DNA of 59,190 nt, from positions 1 to 59,190 of the forward strand of contig JAKAVA010000111.1 in the NCBI GenBank assembly GCA_021827645.1, written 5' to 3'. The position numbers and the translations under genes were made by a program. Positions 45,053 through 54,207 of the stretch are shown one piece after another (the first letter of the stretch is position 1; each line of letters opens with the position of its first letter). The stretch is from Planctomycetota bacterium (GTDB lineage Bacteria; Planctomycetota; Phycisphaerae; WQYP01). The notes under the pieces were generated by a model. It saw only the letters and a program-made list of their open reading frames with translations, did not search any database and had not been told where the DNA came from.

Positions 45053-46666
45053 ATGGTGATTGGCAAAACGAAGATTAAGCGGTGTCCTGCCAAAGCGTAC
45101 ACGCTTACACGCCGGCATATTCTGGCGGGTTCCGCCGGGGCGATTTTGGCGTCTGGCATCGGAGCCGCCGTCGGAAAGTCCCGCCCGAAGCCGGATCACA
45201 GCAATACCCTTTATATCATGCCGATATGGGAGCACGGCTTGGATGTGCCGCAAACTACCGATGATGAGTATCGGCAGCAGATTGCCAAAATGAAGAAGGA
45301 ATTCGGCCCCGGGAATGATTACAACAAGCTGGGATTTTCCTCCATTTATTCAACCGGAAACCTGCATCTGCTTTTGCGGCAGCTTAAGGTGTTTCAACAG
45401 GAAAATATTCATCGTGGGGTGATTTTTGCTCTGCAAACCCATGATGGAGGAGTGACCAATCCCAACGGTGACCTGCGGAATTACCAATGGCGGCTCAATG
45501 GGAAAACGTGGCGCGGCATGCCGGGGCCGGTGGTGGGAAGAGACACGCTGGTAGTAACCCCATCTCGATATGCCAAGGCTGTTCGGGCGGAAATGCACCA
45601 CAAGGCCAAACTCTGGGCGGATGATATCAAGACGGCCATGCAGGCTTATCCCGGTGTTATTTCCGTGCTTAATTTCACCGTCGAGGAAGAGTTGGCCATC
45701 GGCGGCGCAACCAACATCGAATACCTCGGCGATTACAGCCCTTTTGCCGTTACCGAATTCCGGGACTGGCTGCGCCATCGTGGGCTCTATGCACCCGGCG
45801 CCCCATATACCGGACAGGGGGCTCCGGAAGCCATCACGGGGCCGTTTATCTCGGTTAACGGCCACCGGGTCAGCCCGTTTTACCAGGATTCGACACCGGA
45901 TCGTTCTGCCGGCACCGGTCGATCATTTAACGAAACGTTTGGGACTAATTTCAAGTCGTGGACGTTAGCCTACTGGGATTTGGATCAATATCCCGATCCG
46001 ATTACGGATACGCACTTTAATCCTTCGCCAAAAAGGGGGAAAGGCGCGACACCGGGCGGCTTTGACGCACCGCGTGTGCGAAATCAGTCACGCTGGTGGC
46101 GGGCGTGGGATTGGACGTATCAGGGGCATCATAATACCTTTCCGCCGGGTAATCCTGCGCATCCGGCGTATGGTTTTCGGGAATGTGAAGTGGCACATTT
46201 TGTGCGGGATGTTGCGGATTTGCTGATTGCGGAAGGGTTGCCCAAGGAACTGCTCTACGCCCATCAGATACCTGCAGAATTGCTGGGAGATATGCCGGGG
46301 GGTGCAAACCGGGCATTATCGTCCGCTTCGACGATCTGGTCGGGGTATTTGCCGCAGAATGGGCATGTGGGCATTACACGCTTTGGCCCCATCGATACCG
46401 GCATGATCACACAATACAGCCGCAACTGGGGCATTTTTGAATGGCATCCCGCCCCCAACCGTCCGCCGGAGAGCCCGATACTCTATCGTGCTGCCCTCCA
46501 TGATCTGCGGACATTTGTGGCCAGCGGCTGCCATATCCTGTTTCCAGGCTGGTGGCACTCGGACAGGACGGGCAAGACATTTCCATTAAATGGCAGTAAT
46601 TTTGCCAAGGCCATTAAAACGTTTCTCGCTGCTCAGCCCAATATTCCGCACTGGAGGCAAGGATGA
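45053..46666 (+). CDS. Tat-exported enzyme-like protein of unknown family
   Basis: A 537-residue protein. The N-terminus has a twin-arginine signal (TLTRRHILAGSAGAILASGI, residues 17-36). The mature part is rich in aromatic residues and follows an alpha/beta rhythm: SVLNFTVEEELAIGGATNIE near residue 205, FRDWLRHRGLYAPGAPY, RWWRAWDWTYQGHH near residue 350, and ASGCHILFPGWWHSDRTGKT near the end. This suggests a TIM-barrel glycosidase-like protein; the Glu residues in VEEEL could be catalytic. I do not recognise the family. It sits between GH3 and GH2 genes, which supports a role in glycan breakdown (inference). No strong ribosome binding site; AATGGAGATGT precedes the ATG. Confidence 0.75.
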   Translation: MVIGKTKIKRCPAKAYTLTRRHILAGSAGAILASGIGAAVGKSRPKPDHSNTLYIMPIWEHGLDVPQTTDDEYRQQIAKMKKEFGPGNDYNKLGFSSIYSTGNLHLLLRQLKVFQQENIHRGVIFALQTHDGGVTNPNGDLRNYQWRLNGKTWRGMPGPVVGRDTLVVTPSRYAKAVRAEMHHKAKLWADDIKTAMQAYPGVISVLNFTVEEELAIGGATNIEYLGDYSPFAVTEFRDWLRHRGLYAPGAPYTGQGAPEAITGPFISVNGHRVSPFYQDSTPDRSAGTGRSFNETFGTNFKSWTLAYWDLDQYPDPITDTHFNPSPKRGKGATPGGFDAPRVRNQSRWWRAWDWTYQGHHNTFPPGNPAHPAYGFRECEVAHFVRDVADLLIAEGLPKELLYAHQIPAELLGDMPGGANRALSSASTIWSGYLPQNGHVGITRFGPIDTGMITQYSRNWGIFEWHPAPNRPPESPILYRAALHDLRTFVASGCHILFPGWWHSDRTGKTFPLNGSNFAKAIKTFLAAQPNIPHWRQG

Positions 46667-46737
46667 CCACCGCCCCGGCAGAGCGGACGACCCGAAAACT
46701 TGCCGCGCCATCCATGATGAGATCGGCGGAATTTGCC

Positions 46738-49665
46738 TCAATCGCTGCTTAAGCATGGAATCAAAACCGTTGCGGACTTAAGCCCGGGTGAAGTTGCGGA
46801 AAGCCGAATGGTTCCGCTGTGCCGCGTGGCTCGGGCGAGCACCATGCATAGACCTTTGAATGCACTTCGGTAATCCGCCTGATTGGGCTCGTGGCAACTC
46901 GGATCACCGTTGCCCACACCGCTGATGACGCCCGGGCCTTCAATGGCGAAATGGACCATATTGTCAGCCGTCGGCACCACACGTCCACGTGAATCCACAA
47001 TGCGGACGGCAATGGGAACCGTATCCTGGCCATCGGCCATAAGGCTTTTTCGATCCGGGGCCAGTTCCACGGCAGCGGGGGCGCCGGTGGTTTCTATCAC
47101 CGTTGTGGTGACAAGTCGGCCATTGTTGTAGCCGCGGGCCTCCACCCGCCCGGCCTTATAGATGACATGATTCCATTGCAGGTGGCGGTAGGCGGGCATT
47201 CGCCGTCTTCCCAGGCTTTTTCCGTTAACAATCAGTTCAACCTGCTGGCAGTTGCTGAAGCACCAAATGGGGATATTTTTGCCTTCCATGCCCGGCCAGT
47301 TCCAATGCGGAAAGATATGCAGCACCGGTGTATCGGGCATCCACCATGATTTCCAATAATACGCGCTGTCTTTTGAGAAGCCGCACATATCAAGGAAGCC
47401 GAAATTGGAATTGATGTCCGGCCAGCGCAGAGGATACGGCTCGCCGCGATAATCGAAGCCGGTCCAATAAAATCCTCCGGCGACAAAAAGGCGTGTGGCC
47501 AGAGGATGCCACGCCACTTCGGGTGTCATGTAGCTGGTTAAATGACCGGCCTTTATATTGGTGTGGTAAACGCCGCGGCACTCATAGTTGCTGCCGATTT
47601 CGCTGCCGAAAATCATCTTCTGCGGATAGGCGTGATGCAGCCAGTCATAGTCTCCATAGTTGTAATTGACGCCGACGAGATTTTCCGAAGCTGCCACGCC
47701 ATGCAACCAGCCGTGCTTACCAAGTCCGTAGTTATCCGCGCAGGTAACAGGACGCGTTTCATCATGACGGTGAACGGCTCGAATCAGATAGGCCATCATC
47801 TCCCGGCCGTAGGCGTCGCTCTGAATCGCGAACTCTTCATTCCACATCGACCACATGATGACACTGGGATGATTGCGATCACGTAGCACCATCGACTCCA
47901 CATGCCATGTGTTGTGGTACGGCTGGCCAACCCAGGATTTCACCGCGACGGTTGAGCCCGGATGGCGGTTTTCATCCATGACCAGCAGGCCGAGCTCGTC
48001 GCAGGCTTCATACATGGCGGGAGCCATGGTGTTATGAGAACACCGGATCGCGTTGCAACCAAATTCCTTCAGCCGTTTCATCCGGTAATAGAGGATGCTG
48101 TCGGGCATGCCGATCCCGACACCCGCAAAATCCTGATGGTTGCAGGTGCCCTGAATTTTCACGGGCTCTTCGTTGAGAAAGAAACCTGCCTGCGGATCAA
48201 ATCGCAGAGTGCGGATACCGAATTTCTGCCGGTGCCGATCCACGACGTTGCCGTCAACGATAACTTCGGTCTCAACCTCGTAACGATGCGTGTGCTCCAA
48301 TGACCAGAGTTTGACGTGCGGAAGATGAATTTCCTGAATCAGCTTCGCACCGTGATGCAGCCCGTCGGGTTCATCGATCTGGGTTTGATCCGAGTCCCGC
48401 ACGGCCTGCCGGATGCCGGGGGATATAGTCGAAGGCGGAACATCAAAATCATTCGATACCGTGCCGACCGGCGTGCCCGCAGGATCATAAATTTTTGATA
48501 CCACGCCGCACCGCTGCGTGTGATCCGTCCGATTGGCAACGGTGGTCTGAATCGTGAGAGTCGCCGACGGCTGACCGGTAACGTCCTGCACGGCGGAGGT
48601 CACATAAACTCCCCACGGGGCGACGTGCACCGGATCGGCAACATTCAGCCAGACGTGACGGTAGATCCCGCCTCCCTCATACCACCATCCTTCAAAATCG
48701 GTCGGATCAACATGAACCGCCATCACGTTGTCAGCACCGTATCGTACATGCCGGGATATATCCACATGGAACGAGGTGTACCCGCCGGGATGCTCGCTTA
48801 CCAAGTGCCCATTGAGGTAAATTTTCGCATCGCGATAAACTCCCTCAAAATACAACCAGACGCACCGCCCCCGATCCTCCGCAGGCACGTGGAATGTCCG
48901 CCGATACCATGCCGGATAGACGGGCAATGATCCATGTCCTCGGTCGGCTTGTCGCGAATATTGACCCTCCACAATATAGTCATGGGGTAAATCAACCTGC
49001 CGCCAGGATGTATCGTCCAGATCCGCGGCATATGCCGGCTTAATTTGTGGCCTATTGCCTGCGATAACCTGCCCGTAAATGCCGCCCGGGCCCGCTGTGT
49101 TATGCACCAGCACCGTGAGAATATTCTCGCCACCGGTGTTCCAGTATTGATCCAGATGCACGTAAAACGGCTGGTTCCACCCCTGATGAGAACGCAGATA
49201 ATGCCCGTTGAGATACACATGTGCATTGTCGTCAACGTGCGTAAAGTAAATGACGCGTCTGGCGGCAGCCAGATTGGGAAGTTTTGCACGATACCATGCG
49301 TACCCGACCGGCATGCCTTGAAAGCTGGTGTCCGCCTTATGCCAGCCGGCGCCGTGCAAGTCTACATCTGCCGCCGTCATCGCCGCCTGATCATCGGGCG
49401 AACCCATCTTCCAGTACCAGGTGTTAATCGGCTTGGCGTTCAGCAGGCGCCCCCATTTAACCTCTGGCTTAAATCGCCAGTCAAAATCCAGCAGTTCAAC
49501 TCGACGGGGATCAAGGCCGTGATTTTTCGCCTCCGCCGAATATGCTCTCTCAAATCGGTCGGCCTGAGAGAGTCCGCTGATGTTTGAACTCGTGCACGAG
49601 GGAAGCAGAGATAGCGCCGTGGCGCCGGTGCCGATCTTGAGAACATCGCGTCTACGTAATTTCAT
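46738..49665 (-). CDS. Glycoside hydrolase family 2 (beta-galactosidase type)
   Basis: A 975-residue exported enzyme. Its N-terminus MKLRRRDVLKIGTGATALSL then LLPSC combines a twin-arginine motif with a possible lipobox. The sugar-binding domain is at about residues 90-280 (VDLPHDYIVEGQ near residue 225), then an Ig-like domain. The TIM barrel follows with GTCNHQDFAGVGIGMPD and IRCSHNTMAPAMYEACDELG. The acid/base Glu is in IMWSMWNEEFA near residue 605, and the nucleophile in KMIFGSEIGSNYECRG near residue 675. C-terminal modules match DUF4982 and the GH2 C5 type (ISGVGNGDPSCHEPN). AGGAG lies eight bases before the ATG. It probably releases terminal beta-linked sugars outside the cytoplasm. It converges on the Tat-exported gene. 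Confidence 0.93.
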   Translation of the reverse strand: MKLRRRDVLKIGTGATALSLLPSCTSSNISGLSQADRFERAYSAEAKNHGLDPRRVELLDFDWRFKPEVKWGRLLNAKPINTWYWKMGSPDDQAAMTAADVDLHGAGWHKADTSFQGMPVGYAWYRAKLPNLAAARRVIYFTHVDDNAHVYLNGHYLRSHQGWNQPFYVHLDQYWNTGGENILTVLVHNTAGPGGIYGQVIAGNRPQIKPAYAADLDDTSWRQVDLPHDYIVEGQYSRQADRGHGSLPVYPAWYRRTFHVPAEDRGRCVWLYFEGVYRDAKIYLNGHLVSEHPGGYTSFHVDISRHVRYGADNVMAVHVDPTDFEGWWYEGGGIYRHVWLNVADPVHVAPWGVYVTSAVQDVTGQPSATLTIQTTVANRTDHTQRCGVVSKIYDPAGTPVGTVSNDFDVPPSTISPGIRQAVRDSDQTQIDEPDGLHHGAKLIQEIHLPHVKLWSLEHTHRYEVETEVIVDGNVVDRHRQKFGIRTLRFDPQAGFFLNEEPVKIQGTCNHQDFAGVGIGMPDSILYYRMKRLKEFGCNAIRCSHNTMAPAMYEACDELGLLVMDENRHPGSTVAVKSWVGQPYHNTWHVESMVLRDRNHPSVIMWSMWNEEFAIQSDAYGREMMAYLIRAVHRHDETRPVTCADNYGLGKHGWLHGVAASENLVGVNYNYGDYDWLHHAYPQKMIFGSEIGSNYECRGVYHTNIKAGHLTSYMTPEVAWHPLATRLFVAGGFYWTGFDYRGEPYPLRWPDINSNFGFLDMCGFSKDSAYYWKSWWMPDTPVLHIFPHWNWPGMEGKNIPIWCFSNCQQVELIVNGKSLGRRRMPAYRHLQWNHVIYKAGRVEARGYNNGRLVTTTVIETTGAPAAVELAPDRKSLMADGQDTVPIAVRIVDSRGRVVPTADNMVHFAIEGPGVISGVGNGDPSCHEPNQADYRSAFKGLCMVLARATRHSGTIRLSATSPGLKSATVLIPCLSSD

Positions 49666-50230
49666 GAGTTGCTCCTGATCCTGATACCGTCCCTGGTTTT
49701 AACCGCCAACTCGATTCGCGGCCAACTGATTGGGGTGATTCCGCAACGGAAATTCTTAATAAAATCCGGGTAACCGTTCACGGCCTACAGACCCGCCTGA
49801 TTCACGAAGAGCCTAACTGAGAAGTAGACTATACCACCCCCACGAAAAATCAAATGTGGTTGTGTAATAATGTTTGATGAGGAATTAAAGTGTTCGTGGG
49901 CAACGAATCAGATAGTCCCCGGCTTGGCCGCTGGCCGGAATCATAGCAACCCGGTGAGCAACACCGTGGTCAGCCCTTCCCGTCGGCGGCGAGGATTAAT
50001 GTTGCGCTAAGAATTGGCGTGGCGGAAAGATTTTTCAACTTTTCGCTTGTGTGTTCATCTGCGGCGTTGATATACTCCCATAATAGTGACGGTTCCGCAT
50101 GTTCTGGGTCCCGTCATGGGGTGTGTTTAATAGTTCGGACTCTCTGCCGCGTTGGCTCGGCTTTGGGCATTGATGCCATGAGCGATGGGTGTCAGGCGGC
50201 AATAGAGCCCGCCATGTTGTGAGGTTGTCC
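49666..50230. other. Divergent intergenic region
   Basis: About 565 bases between the GH2 gene and the propeller gene. The interval 49800-49900 is A+T-rich. A TTGATATACT stretch near 50066 could hold a -10 element. No gene or terminator was recognised. Confidence 0.4.
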
Positions 50231-53080
50231 GTGGGCGACACTCAGCACAGCTTGCGAATCCTGCGACGGTCAGGGCGATTCCTTGAGCGGTTGCCTTGGC
50301 GATTCCCGGCTCTGCCCGCCGGGCGGCTCCGCTGGGCCTCCTCCGCAGTGGCCATCCTGATAATCGTCGCAGTTCTCATCCTCATCGGTATCTTTTCCTC
50401 TCCTGTGCTCGCCCGGCCGGCAAACGCCAAGGCCAAGGCCCAGTTAAAAATTCCGCATGTGGCTCTCGCACAGGTGCCATGGCAAAGGCATTTCAGCCAT
50501 CCCACACCCATCTATATTCCACTCATGAGCCTGCCATGGGCGGATTGCCATGTGATGGCATTGCATCTGCCGCATTCGCCGGTGAAGCCATGGGTTGACC
50601 CCGATTGCCATTTCATCATGGCCATGTGCGAAGATAAGCAGGGCAACCTGTGGCTGGCGACCGAAGGGGCGGGGGTGTATCGGTATGATCCGTCAGCAGT
50701 CCAAGGGAGCCGCTGGACACAGTTCACCAAACAAAGCACCCATGGGGGACTGGAGAATAACTGCATCTATGCCATCGCCTGCGATAACCATGATCGCATA
50801 TGGGTGGGTGAATTAAACCATGGCATAAGTGTTTTTAACGGCAAACGGTGGCAGGATTATGACATCGTGCAGAATCCGAAACATCATGTGCTGGCCGGTC
50901 CATTGGGGAATCATGTCTATGCGATGAAGTTTGATCGGTATACCGACCAGATGTGGATCTGCACGGAGAATGGGATATCGGTGTACCAATGCGCCGGCAT
51001 AAAGCCGCGACCGGTGGTCGCGCCTTCCTTGGTTGCGTCGGCATCGCATCCAATTCCAACATCCCATCGTTGGCATTACATCACGCAGGCCAATGGGCTG
51101 CCGATGAATCCGGACAGCCTCGCCTTTGCACCAAACGGCATGTTGCTGGTGGGCACCCAATGCGGAGGCTTGGCGATCGGTACGCCAACGCAGGGGAGCC
51201 AGTCAGACAATGCCTTGGGATGGAATCATTATCGGTGGACGGTGATCAAGGGGCCGTGGCATATGCCCTTGACGGCAACGGGCAGGGGGTTGCCGGGGAA
51301 TCTGGTCAATGCGGTGGCCACCACATGGGCCAATCACTTCGCCGTCGCGACGGATGAGGGGATCGCATTGGGGCGGGTGAATCACGGCGGCAAAAGCGCT
51401 TCGCTGGTGAATCTGGCTTTTGAACATGGGCAGAATTTTGTGGCCAAAGTGCACGGGTTGTGGCATCCGCCTGTGCATTGGCATGCACCGCCGGGGCAGG
51501 TGCTGGAAAAGCTGCCGACGGAAGATCACACGACAACCGTGGCGTGGGAGCCGGATAAAGCCGCGGGCGGCGAAGCCGGCTACCTGTGGCTGGGCCACTG
51601 GCGGTCAGGATTGGATGTCTGGCAGTACGACGTAGAGGGAAGAATCATCAACCGCTGGCACATTCACCAACCGCAGGTGGGCAATTACATCGAATCTCTA
51701 CAGCCGCTCCAAGGTAACGCGATGGCGGTGGGTTGCTACGGCCGTGGCATCCGAATCATCACCCTGCCGGGCCAAAGCCGCACGGCGTGGCGAACAGCGG
51801 CCAAATCAAACACGCAACTCGCCGCAGCCCAGGTCCATGAGCCACACGGCGTAAGGCCGCCGAGTGCCCGCGAACTTACCGCGATGGCGAATGCCATCCG
51901 TGAGGATTTAATGGAGTCGAAGGGCCAAAAGCAGCCGCGGATTGTACCGCTGCCCGACGATTGGCGAACGGAAGGCAATTGGCTGGGAAGATACGGAAAA
52001 TATTGGATCGACTTGGCAGCGGTCTGTTCCCCATACGACTTCGTGTGGGGAACCAACGAGTCAAGTATCCTCCACGTGGTCAGCTGCGTGTATCCGCTCG
52101 CGGGTAACGAGCCAAGATATTGGGTGCAGCGGCTCCAGACGGCAGACCGGAGGGCGCCTGAGCTGCCGGCACCCTACATGCAGAGCCGTGAAGAGCTGTA
52201 CCACACTAGGCCCGCGCTGGACAGGCGCGACGCATCCGTCGACGACCATGGCGAGGTGCTCAGCAGCAGCGAGCAGGGACCGGGACTTTACGTCGAGCTG
52301 AACGTGCCGGCTGGGCAGTATGTGCTCGCCATTTACGAATGGAATGATGACGGCCATGCCTCATCGAATCGCAACCGCGACTACAGGTTGGACGCTCGAC
52401 GGCACCCTTACATGGAGTCCTTCGAGAGCGAGCGGCACTTCGCCAGCGAGCCGCGCGACGCGACTGGCCGCGCTTGTGATTTTTACGGCGGCGTATGGAA
52501 GCGGTTTTTAGTTTATGGGCCTACGCAAGTCGCCATAAGAATTTCACGCAACCATTCACTTAACACGGTTTTCAGCGCCGCGGCTCTGGACCCGATGAAC
52601 CAATATTGCGAGCCTTATTTCGCCAGCTCGGCCCCACGCGAATCCACGGTCGCGTACACCCCCCACCTGGCCCGGCCATGGGGCGCGGGGGCGGGCGATC
52701 TCGAGTCGGTTGCCAAGGCGTCTAACAGGGTTTTCCGCCGGTTGGACCGTGCCCAGCATGTCTCGCCGGTGGCGGCGTCTCGCTGGGCGGCAACGTACGC
52801 GCTGCTCGCCAGGGTTTACTGCCGCTGCGCCATACGCTTCGCGGGCAGCCGTTCCACCCGCCGGGGCGCGGTGGAAGCACTGGCCATTTGCGAATGGAGG
52901 GCGTGCCAGTTCAGGCGAGCCGAGGAACTGGAGGAACGCCTTGGACTGGTGCCTGCGAGACGAATTGAGCAGTCATTACGTTGGAACGGGATGGCTGAGA
53001 GCCAAGTTGATGTGGACGGTGACGAGGTGCGGGCTTGGAGACGTCGGCATGCGCCGGCACTTCCCGTGCCTGTTTTTTAA
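50231..53080 (+). CDS. Beta-propeller (Reg_prop) hybrid membrane or exported protein, probably frameshifted at its end
   Basis: A 949-residue protein. A membrane helix (AVAILIIVAVLILIGIFSSP) lies near residue 40. Residues 120-480 contain propeller repeats of the two-component-regulator type (FIMAMCEDKQGNLWLATEGA, CIYAIACDNHDRIWVGELNH, MKFDRYTDQMWICTENGISV), ending with GYLWLGHWRSGLDVW. No histidine kinase or DNA-binding domain follows. Instead residues 570-790 form a different domain (NWLGRYGKYWIDLAAVCSPY, EVLSSSEQGPGLYVELNVPA, YEWNDDGHASSNRNRDYRLD), probably beta-rich. The GTG at 50231 has GAGG six bases upstream. The last 50 residues have poor codon bias, while the +1 frame (ending 53087) reads more naturally. 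Function unknown. Confidence 0.75.
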   Translation: MGDTQHSLRILRRSGRFLERLPWRFPALPAGRLRWASSAVAILIIVAVLILIGIFSSPVLARPANAKAKAQLKIPHVALAQVPWQRHFSHPTPIYIPLMSLPWADCHVMALHLPHSPVKPWVDPDCHFIMAMCEDKQGNLWLATEGAGVYRYDPSAVQGSRWTQFTKQSTHGGLENNCIYAIACDNHDRIWVGELNHGISVFNGKRWQDYDIVQNPKHHVLAGPLGNHVYAMKFDRYTDQMWICTENGISVYQCAGIKPRPVVAPSLVASASHPIPTSHRWHYITQANGLPMNPDSLAFAPNGMLLVGTQCGGLAIGTPTQGSQSDNALGWNHYRWTVIKGPWHMPLTATGRGLPGNLVNAVATTWANHFAVATDEGIALGRVNHGGKSASLVNLAFEHGQNFVAKVHGLWHPPVHWHAPPGQVLEKLPTEDHTTTVAWEPDKAAGGEAGYLWLGHWRSGLDVWQYDVEGRIINRWHIHQPQVGNYIESLQPLQGNAMAVGCYGRGIRIITLPGQSRTAWRTAAKSNTQLAAAQVHEPHGVRPPSARELTAMANAIREDLMESKGQKQPRIVPLPDDWRTEGNWLGRYGKYWIDLAAVCSPYDFVWGTNESSILHVVSCVYPLAGNEPRYWVQRLQTADRRAPELPAPYMQSREELYHTRPALDRRDASVDDHGEVLSSSEQGPGLYVELNVPAGQYVLAIYEWNDDGHASSNRNRDYRLDARRHPYMESFESERHFASEPRDATGRACDFYGGVWKRFLVYGPTQVAIRISRNHSLNTVFSAAALDPMNQYCEPYFASSAPRESTVAYTPHLARPWGAGAGDLESVAKASNRVFRRLDRAQHVSPVAASRWAATYALLARVYCRCAIRFAGSRSTRRGAVEALAICEWRACQFRRAEELEERLGLVPARRIEQSLRWNGMAESQVDVDGDEVRAWRRRHAPALPVPVF

Positions 53081-53097
53081 TTTGTAGGAGACCACTA

Positions 53098-54078
53098 ATG
53101 GAGGTTTCAGGAGCTATCAGAAGTTTTCAGCTGGCGTTCACCCTTGGCGTCGGCACAATTGCTGCTATCTCGATCGGCGCGCCCACGCCCCCACCCACAT
53201 CGGGGGCGGCCGTGCCCACCCAAGCCACGAGCTTCGGGGCTAACCCACAGGAGCAAAAAGAAGATTTCCCTGACGATGGGCACTGGACGTGGCAGAAGCA
53301 GGAGCTAGGGCCCGCTAAGCCCATTCTCACCCCGCCGGACGTTGTCGATTATTGGGATCAGCTTTTCCCTTGGATACTTGATGGCCAGGCAACGTTAACT
53401 CCAAGCGGCAGCCAGGCTGACGGAACCGCAACCGCGATGGTCATCAACTCGGGAAGCCTACCTTGGGGATTTGCCGCTCCGTGGTCGGTGTCAGGGACCG
53501 CCATTGCCTCGTACCAAGTGCAGTGGACCAGCGTGTGGGTCGATCCCGACGATCCGGACGGCCTCGACCAGGTGGCGAACCAGAGCGGCAGCGCGACAGT
53601 CAGCGGCGGTGGCTCCATGTCTGTTTCGACAACGGCCGCAGCGGACAGCGGGTCGAGCTGCAGCGCCAGCGCTGCAGTTTCCGGCGCTGGAAGCGTATCA
53701 GTCGGGAGTCATACCAATTTGAGTGTCTCCATCGGCAGCAAATCCATTTCTTGCGACGCGCAGTACGATTCAGCGGCATCTTCCTTGGGCGTCGGCGGGA
53801 ATATTGGTGCGCAAAAGACGGATGACAGCGGGAACGTCACCGGCCATTTCAGCCTCGAGGAGCAGTGGGCAGCGAACGGAAAGGGCAGTTGCAGTGGATC
53901 GGCTAACTACAGCATTGACCCCGGCGAGTCATCGACCATTTCCGGCACTTCGCCGGCGACAGTCGTTGAGGAGGGAAAGGCAAACGCGTCGGGCAGCGGA
54001 TCAGGTGCCTCGCCGGGATCGGAAAGCATGCAGTCCACTTCTTCGGCCACCGTCGCCGATCCACCGACGGGTGATTAA
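53098..54078 (+). CDS. Ser/Gly-rich low-complexity exported protein
   Basis: A 326-residue protein. A moderately hydrophobic N-terminus (SFQLAFTLGVGTIAAISIGA) acts as signal or anchor. A Trp/Pro-rich part follows (HWTWQKQELGPAKPILTPPD, VVDYWDQLFPWILDG). The last 200 residues are repeats of Ser, Gly, Ala and Thr in beta-like alternation (SGSATVSGGGSMSVSTTAAA). The ATG at 53098 has GGAG eight bases upstream. It lies 17 bases after the propeller gene, or 10 after the frame-shifted end. It probably is a surface or matrix protein; I recognise no family. Confidence 0.7.
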   Translation: MEVSGAIRSFQLAFTLGVGTIAAISIGAPTPPPTSGAAVPTQATSFGANPQEQKEDFPDDGHWTWQKQELGPAKPILTPPDVVDYWDQLFPWILDGQATLTPSGSQADGTATAMVINSGSLPWGFAAPWSVSGTAIASYQVQWTSVWVDPDDPDGLDQVANQSGSATVSGGGSMSVSTTAAADSGSSCSASAAVSGAGSVSVGSHTNLSVSIGSKSISCDAQYDSAASSLGVGGNIGAQKTDDSGNVTGHFSLEEQWAANGKGSCSGSANYSIDPGESSTISGTSPATVVEEGKANASGSGSGASPGSESMQSTSSATVADPPTGD

Positions 54079-54207
54079 TTCCCCGGCCAACGGCGCCGTA
54101 GGATCGACCTAAACCATTTTGCCCGGGGGTTGGGGGGTGACTGGTGTCGGCTTAATTATCTTATGAAAGCCGTACTACGTTTTAAGTGCAATGGAGGCCA
54201 TATTCAA

